DNA of 64,000 bases from the NCBI GenBank assembly GCA_910586665.1, contig CAJUIX010000008.1, forward strand, positions 62,001-126,000. The letters run 5' to 3'. Below, in pieces: positions 7,952 through 16,333 of this stretch (its first letter is position 1; every line of letters begins with the position of its first letter). A model generated the notes under the pieces. That model had not been told where the DNA came from and searched no databases. It saw only the letters and a list, made by a program, of their open reading frames with translations. The position numbers and the translations under genes were made by a program. Source of the stretch: an uncultured Duncaniella sp. (GTDB taxonomy: Bacteria > Bacteroidota > Bacteroidia > Bacteroidales > Muribaculaceae).

Positions 7952-9235
7952 ATGGCTAAAATTCGCATACAAAATATAGGTCCGATAAAGGATACCGGGA
8001 TGATAGACCTTACAGTTGTCAACCTGTTTATCGGACGTCAAAGCAGTGGCAAAAGCACATTGCTTAAAATAATATGCTACTGTCGATGGCTTGATAAGAG
8101 AGTTGCCATCGGAGGTCGGGTCGGAGACAAGACCGTGGCATACGCCTATAGCCATTATAACAGGTTTGTCCGAGAGCTGATGCACTTTTATCGTTTCAAC
8201 GAGAATTTCTTCTCATCGGAAAGCTCTGTCGAGTACACAGGCGATGTAATCCGAATCTTTTTTAAAGGAGGCATAAATAAAAATGCCAAAATCGAACTGC
8301 TCACATCTCCGACCCGTTATAATTCAAGCCTTTGCTTCATCCCCTCGGAACGAAATGTACTCTCAGCCGTTAAAAACATCGAGGCAACCTATAGGGCAAC
8401 CGATATGGATATGCTCTTCAATTTCATCTTTGAATGGGGCGAAGTCCGAGAACGATACACACCCGAACATCGGCTCAAACTGTCTGTGGCGCCCGAAATA
8501 GAATTTTATTATGAGAAAGACAGGGGGGGACTCATTGAAATGCGACGTAAGGACCGACGGGAAATCCCACCCTTCTCTCCATTTTACGCGTCAAGCGGCA
8601 TACAGTCCGCACTTCCATTGGAAGCGATGACCCATAGCACAGTCAATAGCATCGGTCAGAACGCATCGCTGAGCCAATCAGACATGACCCAGATTCTTTC
8701 ACGTCTCATACGCGGTAACGCAACACCAACGGAATTACAGCGAGCTATTGAGACCGAGGCTTCAATAAGCCGTAATCTACTCACATATCAAGGCGCACAG
8801 CTCTTCATCGAAGAACCTGAGCAAAACCTTTTCCCCGAGTCACAAGCCGCCGTGACCCGTAGCATTGTCGCAGCCATAAAACGAGCAAACACAGTCGGCC
8901 TCCCGGGGAAAAGCCTTGTGGCTATGACCACACACAGCCCATACGTCCTTTCGGCCTTAAACGTTCTCATGGCCGCTTCAGAGGCTTACGATATTGACCG
9001 GGACAAGACTATCCGTATTATTCCTGAAAACTACATCCTCCCCAAGGGAGCAATTTCCGCCTGGTGGATAAAAGGCGACGGACATCTTGAGAATATTGTC
9101 GACAATGACATATATATGTTAAGTGGCTTGCATCTCGACCGTACATCCGATGAAGTCGAAGTAATTATGTCACGTCTAAACGAAATTATATGTTATAATT
9201 ATGGGGAAGAAGACGTCAATGCCGACAAGCAGTAG
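7952..9235 (+). CDS. AAA family ATPase of a putative two-gene defence module
   Basis: A 427-residue cytoplasmic ATPase of the ABC-like/OLD-like AAA class. A Walker A motif GRQSSGKST lies at residues 28-36 and an extended Walker B LFIEEPEQNLFP at about 284-295. A THSPYVLSALN block follows, typical of the D-loop/switch region. The short insertion between the Walker motifs indicates an AAA_15/AAA_21-type protein rather than an SMC with long coiled coils. No TOPRIM nuclease domain is fused at the C-terminus. It overlaps the start of the next gene by 35 bp, implying translational coupling. By analogy with other ATPase-effector pairs the ATPase would sense or process an invader and control the partner; this is inference. 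Base composition is more AT-rich than the flanking GH36 and ilvE genes. Confidence 0.8.
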   Translation: MAKIRIQNIGPIKDTGMIDLTVVNLFIGRQSSGKSTLLKIICYCRWLDKRVAIGGRVGDKTVAYAYSHYNRFVRELMHFYRFNENFFSSESSVEYTGDVIRIFFKGGINKNAKIELLTSPTRYNSSLCFIPSERNVLSAVKNIEATYRATDMDMLFNFIFEWGEVRERYTPEHRLKLSVAPEIEFYYEKDRGGLIEMRRKDRREIPPFSPFYASSGIQSALPLEAMTHSTVNSIGQNASLSQSDMTQILSRLIRGNATPTELQRAIETEASISRNLLTYQGAQLFIEEPEQNLFPESQAAVTRSIVAAIKRANTVGLPGKSLVAMTTHSPYVLSALNVLMAASEAYDIDRDKTIRIIPENYILPKGAISAWWIKGDGHLENIVDNDIYMLSGLHLDRTSDEVEVIMSRLNEIICYNYGEEDVNADKQ

Positions 9236-9704
9236 CGCAACATCACCACTGCATGAAAATCTGATTGCAGCGGGATTCGTACCCTCTCACAGCTTAGCCG
9301 ACCGGGACCAATTGTCGGTTAAAGAGGTGCGTACCATCTATATAATGCGTCTTTCACGACGTTGTTCGACCATCGCCTTCCAGGTTGACGGGAGAATAAT
9401 AAGCTCAGGTAACAAATGTGACTATATAATCCTCATAAATGACCGCGCGACGACATGGACTGAAATTCTTACCGAACTAAAGGGCACAGATGTTGACCAT
9501 GCAATCACCCAATTGGAAGAATCACTAAAAGCGGCGATTCTCGACAACCCCACAATCACAACCAAGAAAGCCCGCATCGTGGCACAATCCTTTCCTTCAA
9601 ACAAGTCAAACCCTAATTTGGCAAAAGCCAAAAGAAGGTTCCTTTCCACCTACGGATGCGAGCTTAAAACAGTGAAATCAGGCCAGCCGGACACGGTACT
9701 ATAG
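9201..9704 (+). CDS. Putative PD-(D/E)XK-like nuclease partner of the ATPase
   Basis: A 167-residue protein coupled to the ATPase by a 35-bp overlap; an alternative start seven codons in (ATG at 9219) would still overlap. The core reads KCDYIILIND, then TEILTELKGTDVDHAITQLEESL. D74 followed by E92-x-K94 fits a PD-(D/E)XK arrangement, and Q104 sits where many such nucleases have a helix-borne glutamine. The C-terminal half is basic (KKARIVAQSFPS, AKAKRRFLSTYG), compatible with nucleic acid binding. I do not recognise a named family, so the nuclease call rests on this motif alone. It could instead be a non-catalytic partner. Confidence 0.6.
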   Translation: MGKKTSMPTSSSATSPLHENLIAAGFVPSHSLADRDQLSVKEVRTIYIMRLSRRCSTIAFQVDGRIISSGNKCDYIILINDRATTWTEILTELKGTDVDHAITQLEESLKAAILDNPTITTKKARIVAQSFPSNKSNPNLAKAKRRFLSTYGCELKTVKSGQPDTVL

Positions 9705-9793
9705 AAGGCACAAGCAGCTTTCTATATACGCCGTAAGTGTTACGGGTTAAAAATTTTCCACGGTTTTTCCTTAGGATATTACACTTTTTGTAG

Positions 9794-9801
9794 TAATTTT
9801 G
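9794..9801 (+). promoter_or_regulatory. -7 box of ilvE
   Basis: TAATTTTG, a TAnnTTTG match, 26 bp before the ilvE start codon. Confidence 0.5.
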
Positions 9802-9826
9802 CAGTAAATTAAAAATCAACCGCAAG

Positions 9827-10849
9827 ATGAACAACGATTTGGACTGGGGAAACCTCTCATTCGGTTATATCCCAACAGACTATAACGTGCGCTGCTACTT
9901 CCGCGACGGGAAGTGGGGCGAAATTGAAGTGTCGCAAAGCGAGGAAATCAATCTCCACATCGCGGCCACCTGCCTGCACTACGGCCAGGAAATCTTCGAA
10001 GGTCTGAAGGCCTTCCGCGGCAAGGACGGCAAAATCCGCGTGTTCCGCCTCGAGGAGAACGCCCGCCGCATACGCGAATCAGCCAAAGGCATCCTCATGG
10101 AGCCCCTGCCCGAGGAAAAATTCAAGGAGATGGTGCTCAAAGCCGTCAAGCTCAACGAGCGCTTCGTGCCCCCCTACGGCTCTGGAGCTTCACTCTACAT
10201 ACGTCCTATCGAACTCGGCATCTCGGCACAGGTCGGCGTTAAACCAGCCACCGAATATCTGTTCATGATACTCGTGACCCCCGTAGGCCCCTACTTCAAG
10301 ACCGGCTTCAAACCGACCAACATCTGTATCATGCGCCAGTATGACCGCGTGGCCCCCAACGGCACAGGCCAGTGGAAGGTGGGTGGCAACTATGCCGCAT
10401 CGCTCACCGCCGGCGAGCATGCCCACGAACTTGGCTACTCCGCCGTGCTCTATCTCGACCCGAAGGAGAAAAAATATCTCGACGAGTGCGGCCCAGCCAA
10501 CTTCATGGCTATCAAAGACGGTGTCTACATCACTCCGGCATCCAACTCTATCCTCCCCTCGATTACCAACAAGAGCCTCATGCAGCTCGCCGAGGACATG
10601 GGCATCAAGGTTGAGCGCCGCCACATAACTGTCGACGAGCTTAACGACATCGATGAGGCTGCCGCTGTCGGCACAGCCGCCGTGGCATCGCCCGTCGGCG
10701 AGATTCACGACCTCGATACCGGTGTGAAATACATCGTCGCCAAGGACGGCGAGCCCGGCCCTATCACGACCAAGCTCTACAACGCCCTCAATGCCATCCG
10801 CCTCGGCGAGGCCGAAGACCCCCACGGCTGGAACACGATAATCGACTGA
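9827..10849 (+). CDS. ilvE: Branched-chain amino acid aminotransferase
   Basis: Fold-type IV PLP enzyme that interconverts branched-chain 2-oxo acids and valine, leucine or isoleucine using glutamate. The 340 residues match the larger class of bacterial/eukaryotic BCATs. Motifs seen: HYGQEIFEGLKAFRG near residue 50, the PLP lysine K184 in WKVGGNYAAS, LDECGPANFMAI, TPASNSILPSITNKSL and a C-terminal GTAAVASPVGEI. No signal peptide. It has its own promoter and is followed 16 bp later by an HD-domain gene in the same direction. Note that a 2-oxoacid oxidoreductase that could act on the same oxo acids lies at 50484-53246. Confidence 0.95.
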   Translation: MNNDLDWGNLSFGYIPTDYNVRCYFRDGKWGEIEVSQSEEINLHIAATCLHYGQEIFEGLKAFRGKDGKIRVFRLEENARRIRESAKGILMEPLPEEKFKEMVLKAVKLNERFVPPYGSGASLYIRPIELGISAQVGVKPATEYLFMILVTPVGPYFKTGFKPTNICIMRQYDRVAPNGTGQWKVGGNYAASLTAGEHAHELGYSAVLYLDPKEKKYLDECGPANFMAIKDGVYITPASNSILPSITNKSLMQLAEDMGIKVERRHITVDELNDIDEAAAVGTAAVASPVGEIHDLDTGVKYIVAKDGEPGPITTKLYNALNAIRLGEAEDPHGWNTIID

Positions 10850-10865
10850 GATATCTATAGATGAA

Positions 10866-11408
10866 ATGACCTATCAGGAAATAATCGACAAATATTATCC
10901 CGCGGGCACGCGCCTGCGGGATATTTATATCAACCACTGCCGCTCCGTGGCCTCGCTCGCACTGGAGATAGCACGCACGAAGGCGCCCGAAATCCCTGTC
11001 GACGAAATCGAGGAGGCAGCCATGCTCCACGACATTGGCATCTTCATGACCGACGCCCCGGACATCGAATGTCACGGCACGCAGCCCTACATCCTCCACG
11101 GGGTGCTCGGCGCCGACCTGCTGCGCGGGTACGGGATGCCTGAGCGCGACGCCCGCGTGGCCGAGCGCCACACCGGGGCCGGCATCACGCCCGAAGAAAT
11201 CAAAGCGCAGCAACTTCCACTCCCACCGGGTCGATACTACATGCCTGAAACACGGCTCGAGCGCCTCATCTGCTACGCCGACAAGTTCTACTCCAAGAGC
11301 GGCGACATGCAGCGCAAATCGTTGGAACGTGTTAGAAAGTCTATGGCCCGTATCTCAGAGTCAACACTCGAGCGGTTCAACGCCCTTCATTCCGAATTTG
11401 GCGAGTAG
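10866..11408 (+). CDS. HD-domain phosphohydrolase
   Basis: A 180-residue soluble protein with the HD signature: H in YINHCRSVASLAL, the HD pair in MLHDIGIFM (about residues 57-58), a later histidine in YILHGVLGADLL and D in CYADKFYS near 139. This is the metal-binding pattern of small HDIG hydrolases acting on nucleotides or related phosphates; the substrate cannot be deduced. It follows ilvE by 16 bp and is probably cotranscribed. Its 3' end overlaps the convergent lipoprotein gene by 32 bp. Confidence 0.8.
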   Translation: MTYQEIIDKYYPAGTRLRDIYINHCRSVASLALEIARTKAPEIPVDEIEEAAMLHDIGIFMTDAPDIECHGTQPYILHGVLGADLLRGYGMPERDARVAERHTGAGITPEEIKAQQLPLPPGRYYMPETRLERLICYADKFYSKSGDMQRKSLERVRKSMARISESTLERFNALHSEFGE

Positions 11409-11886
11409 TGACATCCGCCGCTCCTGCCTTTATAAAATCGACATAATACTTATCGTTGCGCATCGGCGAGGCGGGATGATGCAGATATTTATTTCCCAAC
11501 GCAATAATCAGCGCCCGAGACTCGGGAGTCGCAGAAGCCTGTCTTATAAGGTTGCCGAAGGCCTCTTTGCGATCCGAATCAATGACAGCCGGAAGGAGCG
11601 AGAGGAATTCGACAAAATTCTGCTCCATGAAGTCGGCGTTGAGCGACTTGGTGCGGTCCGCGAAGTCAAGATTGTCCCAGAAATGGACGGCTATGAAGCC
11701 CGCCCTATCCTCCGGCTCGGCTACAGTCACGGGTATCTTCGGAAGCACGAGCGCGAGCATGGCCCCCTTCTCGGCCTTCTCGACAGCGGCATCCGCCTCT
11801 CTCTTTTTCTGCACATTTCCGCAGGCAAAGAACGCAGGCAGCATCACTGCGCCCGCCAGCAAGCCGTATATAAGTCTCTCTTTCAT
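11377..11886 (-). CDS. DUF5106-like lipoprotein
   Basis: A 169-residue protein with a lipoprotein signal peptide whose lipobox reads FFAC at residues 19-22, so it is likely anchored to the outer or inner membrane facing the periplasm. The body contains EDRAGFIAVHFWDNLDFADR, which recalls the DUF5106 domain found in front of thioredoxin domains in Bacteroides; no thioredoxin domain is present, so this is a stand-alone version. The C-terminus has NKYLHHPASPMRNDKYYVDF. Its last 32 bp overlap the 3' end of the convergent HD gene. Function unknown. Confidence 0.7.
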   Translation of the reverse strand: MKERLIYGLLAGAVMLPAFFACGNVQKKREADAAVEKAEKGAMLALVLPKIPVTVAEPEDRAGFIAVHFWDNLDFADRTKSLNADFMEQNFVEFLSLLPAVIDSDRKEAFGNLIRQASATPESRALIIALGNKYLHHPASPMRNDKYYVDFIKAGAADVTTRQIRNEGR

Positions 11887-12119
11887 AAAACCAGATCTAA
11901 ATCCATGTATTTAAAACGGCCTGACATCTCTTTTTGTTCCAAAGCCGACCATGCGCGTATTAATCGTATTAATAAGGACTGAAGGAAGTAAGGGATATTA
12001 TGGACTGGAAAATAGAAGAATACCGAATATTACAACGAATTAAACCCGTACAAAAGTTGCATATTACGTCCACTTTGCCTTACTTTGCATGAAATACAGC
12101 CTTAAATGTTAACAATTCC

Positions 12120-15100
12120 ATGCGCTACCTACTGTTAATCATAACACTTACGATATGCACATGTCTTGGCGCCAAGGAGATTGATTTGAAACATATCGAC
12201 ACCGTCAACCGACTGTCAAACAACAAAATCAACATCCTCCACCGCGACCGCGACGGCTTTCTGTGGATAGGCACCTCCGTAGGCCTATACCGCTATGACG
12301 GCTATGAGTTCAAACGCTACGCCCCGACTGACACCGCCACCCATCCGCAATACAGCTACGACATCAAACACATCCACGAGACTGCCGACGGGCGCATGTG
12401 GATTAACAACGGACTCGAATTCTCGGTCTATGACCCTGAGACCGACCGAATAGTGACCGATATAGCCCCCCTGCTCCGAGAGTTTGGCTTTGAGTTCAAG
12501 CCGTCGCACATCCATATTGACAACAACAACACACTTTGGATCCACTCGGTTGGAAACGGACTGTTCAAAATCGACATAGCAAAGAAAACATGCGAAAAAA
12601 TCAAGGACAAAGAATTTGACTCCGTCATACTGACCGATTTTATATCCACACCGACAGGGGTAATGACCATAGACAGCGAGGGGATTATAAGGCTCGTCGA
12701 CCCAGTCAAACTAAATACCAAGTTAAAAGACAGCCATATATACGACACCTATAGTAGCAACAGGTCAGACTTCATGATAAGTTACGACCGCGACGGGCTG
12801 TGCTGGATATTCAACAATGAGCATCTTTGGGTCTACGATTTCGCCCAAAAACAATGGCTCGACCAGCTCTTACCAGGCGGCGGCCGCGAGCAGAAAGTCA
12901 AAGTCTTCCTACAGGACCGCTCGGGCAAATGCTGGATATGCCGCGACCACTACGGACTTGAAATTGTAGAGAAAAGACCGACGGCCATAACGTTTCGCCG
13001 CATGCCGATCTCCACATCCTCCGACCTTATTCCTACAATCACATCGCTCTACGAGGACGAAGGAGGAACCATGTGGGTTGGCTCATATAAGAAAGGGCTA
13101 TATTATTTCAATTCAAACATCCGAAAATTCGATCTCCGCCAGCTCCCCGACGTCAACTGTGTCCTACCCTCTCTCTCCGACAGCAAAGTCTGGGTGGGTA
13201 CCGACAACGCCGGACTGTTAAAATGGAATCCTGCGGACAACAGCCACGTCACTGCCGCCTCAGCCAAGGAGCTTGCTGGCGCGGTGACAGCCCTCCATGA
13301 AGACAACGACGGCACACTCTACATAGGTTCCTACTCAGACGGGCTGAAACGCTACCGCGACGGACGAATCGAGACCATCCACACCGATTCCGACCTCGAC
13401 AAAGCCTACACATGGGCCATAGCCGAGGACGGCAACTCATCGCTATGGATAGGCACCCTCGGCTCAGGGCTCTTCCACCTCAACCCAGCCACGATGCAGC
13501 AGACCCTCTACGATACGTCCAACTCCGGCATAGCCTCTGACTGCATATTCAAGATCATAGATGACAAAAAAGGCCATGTCTACATAGCCACATCCCTCGG
13601 AGTCAGTATATTCAACCCCGCAAAAAGGAGCTTCAAATCCATCCCGCAACTCGAGAGCACGAGCATCAACGACATACTTCTCGACTCCCGCGGGTTGCTG
13701 TGGATAGCCTCCGCACGCGGGCTCACCGCATACGACCCAAGCCATAGCCGCCTAACCCACATAGACTTCGGCCACCCGCACATACACCCCGATTTCATCC
13801 TCGGCCTGTGTGAGGACAAGCAGGACAAGCTCTGGATATCGGAAGGCGGAGAACTTATAAACCTCGACATACTCCTCGACGAGAAGACAGGCAAGATTTC
13901 ATATACCCGCCATACCTACGACGCAGCCGACGGCCTACAGGACAGCGACTTCAACCAGCGCTCATTCGGAGTCCTCCCCTCGGGCGAAATCCTCGTCGGC
14001 GGATTCTACGGACTAAGCACATTTTTTCCCGACCGCATAGCCCACAACCGCAATCTGCCAAAAGTGATAATTTCCGACATCTATGCAGGAAAGCAGCCAA
14101 TAGCAATCGGAGAAGAAGTCGAGGGACATATCTTGCTGAAAAAATCACCTAACCACGGCGGCAAACTTGAACTGTGGCCTGATAACCACTCATTTACAGT
14201 ATATTTTGCATCCGACGACCATCTTCTGCCACAAAAGACAGTCTTCCATTACAAACTCGAAGGCTTTGACAAGAACTTCATCAACACCCGTCCCGGGGCG
14301 AACTATGTCACCTATACCAACCTTCCCCCGGGTTCATACACATTGATTGTCAAAGCTATAAACAATGACGGTTATGAAAGCGCAAGCCCGACGGAACTGA
14401 AAATCGAGATTCATCCGCCTCTGTGGCTCTCTGTCTGGGCAAAAGCTCTTTACATCGCCGCCATAGCCCTGGCCATATATCTTATATTCCGTTTCATGCG
14501 CCATCGCGAGCAGTTGCGCTTCAAGGAGAAGCTCCGCCAGGACGCACTGAAAAAACAGGAGGAGGTCAACAGCATTAAATTCAAATTTTACACAAATGTC
14601 AGCCACGAATTGCGCACACCTCTGACACTCATCCTCTCACCGCTCGAGAGCATGATCAAGGAAACGAGCGAGCCTGCCCAGCTGAAACGCCTTACACTGA
14701 TGCGCAACAATGCCATGCGTCTGCTCATGCTCGTCAACCAACTCCTCGACTTCCGCAAAAACGAGGTGGCCGGCCTCTCGCTCCACCTCTCGGAAGGGGA
14801 ACTGACAGCCTTCGTCAGAAACGTCTGCCACTCCTTTGCCAACCTTTCGGAACGTAAGAACATACGCCTGAACTTCTCATCCAACGTCCGCGAACTCAAC
14901 CTGATGTTTGACGAGGACAAACTCTGCAAGACAATAATGAACCTCCTCTCCAACGCTTTCAAATTCACCCCCGAGGGTGGCGAAGTCAGCGTCAAGGTCA
15001 CAACAGGCAAAGATTCCGTGGAAATCAGCGTGGCCGACAACGGTATCGGCATAAGCGACAGCGACAAGGCCCACATATTCGAGCGCTTCTACCAGGCGGA

Positions 15101-16148
15101 GAACCATCCGGCAGACTCAGTCTTTACCGGCAACGGAATTGGTCTCAGCATGGCGAGCGAATACATCAAGCTCCACAACGGCACAATTTCCGTAGCCGAT
15201 AATCCCGGAGGTGGCTCGGTGTTCAGAATCGAGCTTCCATTAATCAAACATAAGGCCGACCTCCCCCCTTCGAAACTTTCTGTTGAAGAGTCCTTTATGT
15301 CCGAATCTTACAAAGACGTGGCTCCCGAGGCTGAAACTTCGAAATCCGGGCCACATCCGGCCAGTCCAATCAAGTTTGACAAACCGGCCGTTCTCATCGT
15401 GGATGACAGCCCCGACATGATAGAATTTCTCCGCGAAAGCCTTTCAAATGACTACCATGTACTGACAGCCTCCAACGGAGAATCGGCCCTAAGCCTGCTC
15501 GACACTATCCGTCCCGTAATCATACTAACCGACCTCATGATGCCCGGAATGGACGGAGTGGAGCTATGCCGACGCATCAAGGCCGACCGCTCAACAGCCT
15601 CCATACCTGTGATAATCATCACTGCCAAACATGATATGAGTGCGAAAATGGAGGGACTCACGCTCGGGGCGGACGATTATGTGACCAAACCTTTCAGCAT
15701 GGATCTACTGCTCCTCCGCATGAAGAAACTCATAGAGCTGACAGCCACCCGCAGTGACAAACTCATAGATCCCGAACCCGACAGCATCAAAATCACACCC
15801 CTCGACGAGAAGATGGTCGAGAAGGCAGTGAAATATGTAGTCGCCAACATCAAGCGCCCCGAACTTTCCGTCGAGGAACTGAGCGCCCATCTCGGGATGA
15901 GCCGCGTCCACCTTTATAAGAAACTGAAAGCTACAACCGGGAAGACCCCGGTCGAATTCATCCGTCTTATCAGGCTCAAAAGAGGCGCCCAGATGCTCCG
16001 CGAGAGCCAGCTGAACATCTCGGAAATAGCCTATCAACTCGGCTACAACAGTCCCAAGTATTTTAGCAAATATTTCAGGGATGAATACGGCGTGCTCCCC
16101 TCCGTCTACCAGGAAAAGGAAGGAAAGGCAACAAATTGCCCCCTATAA
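12120..16148 (+). CDS. Hybrid two-component system sensor/regulator (one-protein HTCS)
   Basis: Membrane sensor that detects an oligosaccharide in the periplasm and activates neighbouring catabolic genes. The 1342 residues show a signal peptide (1-18) and a double seven-bladed propeller of repeated W-I-G-T/S and D-x-x-G-x-x-W units (about 25-680). A Y_Y_Y domain (about 695-760) and one membrane helix (about 768-790) follow. The histidine kinase core has H~828 in NVSHELRTPL and an ATPase domain with DNGIGI and GNGIGLSM. A receiver domain has D~1138 in ILTDLMMPGMDG, and an AraC-type helix-turn-helix occupies about 1225-1335. All catalytic motifs are intact. It lies 185 bp upstream of and codirectional with the GH31-GH2-GH3 operon, its likely target. 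Confidence 0.95.
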   Translation: MRYLLLIITLTICTCLGAKEIDLKHIDTVNRLSNNKINILHRDRDGFLWIGTSVGLYRYDGYEFKRYAPTDTATHPQYSYDIKHIHETADGRMWINNGLEFSVYDPETDRIVTDIAPLLREFGFEFKPSHIHIDNNNTLWIHSVGNGLFKIDIAKKTCEKIKDKEFDSVILTDFISTPTGVMTIDSEGIIRLVDPVKLNTKLKDSHIYDTYSSNRSDFMISYDRDGLCWIFNNEHLWVYDFAQKQWLDQLLPGGGREQKVKVFLQDRSGKCWICRDHYGLEIVEKRPTAITFRRMPISTSSDLIPTITSLYEDEGGTMWVGSYKKGLYYFNSNIRKFDLRQLPDVNCVLPSLSDSKVWVGTDNAGLLKWNPADNSHVTAASAKELAGAVTALHEDNDGTLYIGSYSDGLKRYRDGRIETIHTDSDLDKAYTWAIAEDGNSSLWIGTLGSGLFHLNPATMQQTLYDTSNSGIASDCIFKIIDDKKGHVYIATSLGVSIFNPAKRSFKSIPQLESTSINDILLDSRGLLWIASARGLTAYDPSHSRLTHIDFGHPHIHPDFILGLCEDKQDKLWISEGGELINLDILLDEKTGKISYTRHTYDAADGLQDSDFNQRSFGVLPSGEILVGGFYGLSTFFPDRIAHNRNLPKVIISDIYAGKQPIAIGEEVEGHILLKKSPNHGGKLELWPDNHSFTVYFASDDHLLPQKTVFHYKLEGFDKNFINTRPGANYVTYTNLPPGSYTLIVKAINNDGYESASPTELKIEIHPPLWLSVWAKALYIAAIALAIYLIFRFMRHREQLRFKEKLRQDALKKQEEVNSIKFKFYTNVSHELRTPLTLILSPLESMIKETSEPAQLKRLTLMRNNAMRLLMLVNQLLDFRKNEVAGLSLHLSEGELTAFVRNVCHSFANLSERKNIRLNFSSNVRELNLMFDEDKLCKTIMNLLSNAFKFTPEGGEVSVKVTTGKDSVEISVADNGIGISDSDKAHIFERFYQAENHPADSVFTGNGIGLSMASEYIKLHNGTISVADNPGGGSVFRIELPLIKHKADLPPSKLSVEESFMSESYKDVAPEAETSKSGPHPASPIKFDKPAVLIVDDSPDMIEFLRESLSNDYHVLTASNGESALSLLDTIRPVIILTDLMMPGMDGVELCRRIKADRSTASIPVIIITAKHDMSAKMEGLTLGADDYVTKPFSMDLLLLRMKKLIELTATRSDKLIDPEPDSIKITPLDEKMVEKAVKYVVANIKRPELSVEELSAHLGMSRVHLYKKLKATTGKTPVEFIRLIRLKRGAQMLRESQLNISEIAYQLGYNSPKYFSKYFRDEYGVLPSVYQEKEGKATNCPL

Positions 16149-16227
16149 TTTAACATTTCAGGCATACGCATATCATTTAGCACCTATATGACGAACATTG
16201 TCTCCATAAATTGACACCCGGATTCAC

Positions 16228-16235
16228 TAACTTTG
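16228..16235 (+). promoter_or_regulatory. -7 box ahead of the GH31-GH2-GH3 operon
   Basis: TAACTTTG, about 98 bp before the GH31 start codon. No proper -33 element is visible at the usual spacing, which fits a promoter that needs activation by the neighbouring HTCS regulator (inference). Confidence 0.5.
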
Positions 16236-16333
16236 CATAGACAGAATTCTAAGTAGCAGACACAGGCAAGTACCTTGCTATCACAACAGGACAAATCAAA
16301 TAACGGAACCTCATACTTAAGCGAAAAATCTCC

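Noticed and set aside
7952..9235. ATPase as an SMC or RecF-type repair protein
   Set aside because: The distance between Walker A and B is too short for long coiled coils, and the coupled small partner argues for an ATPase-effector pair.
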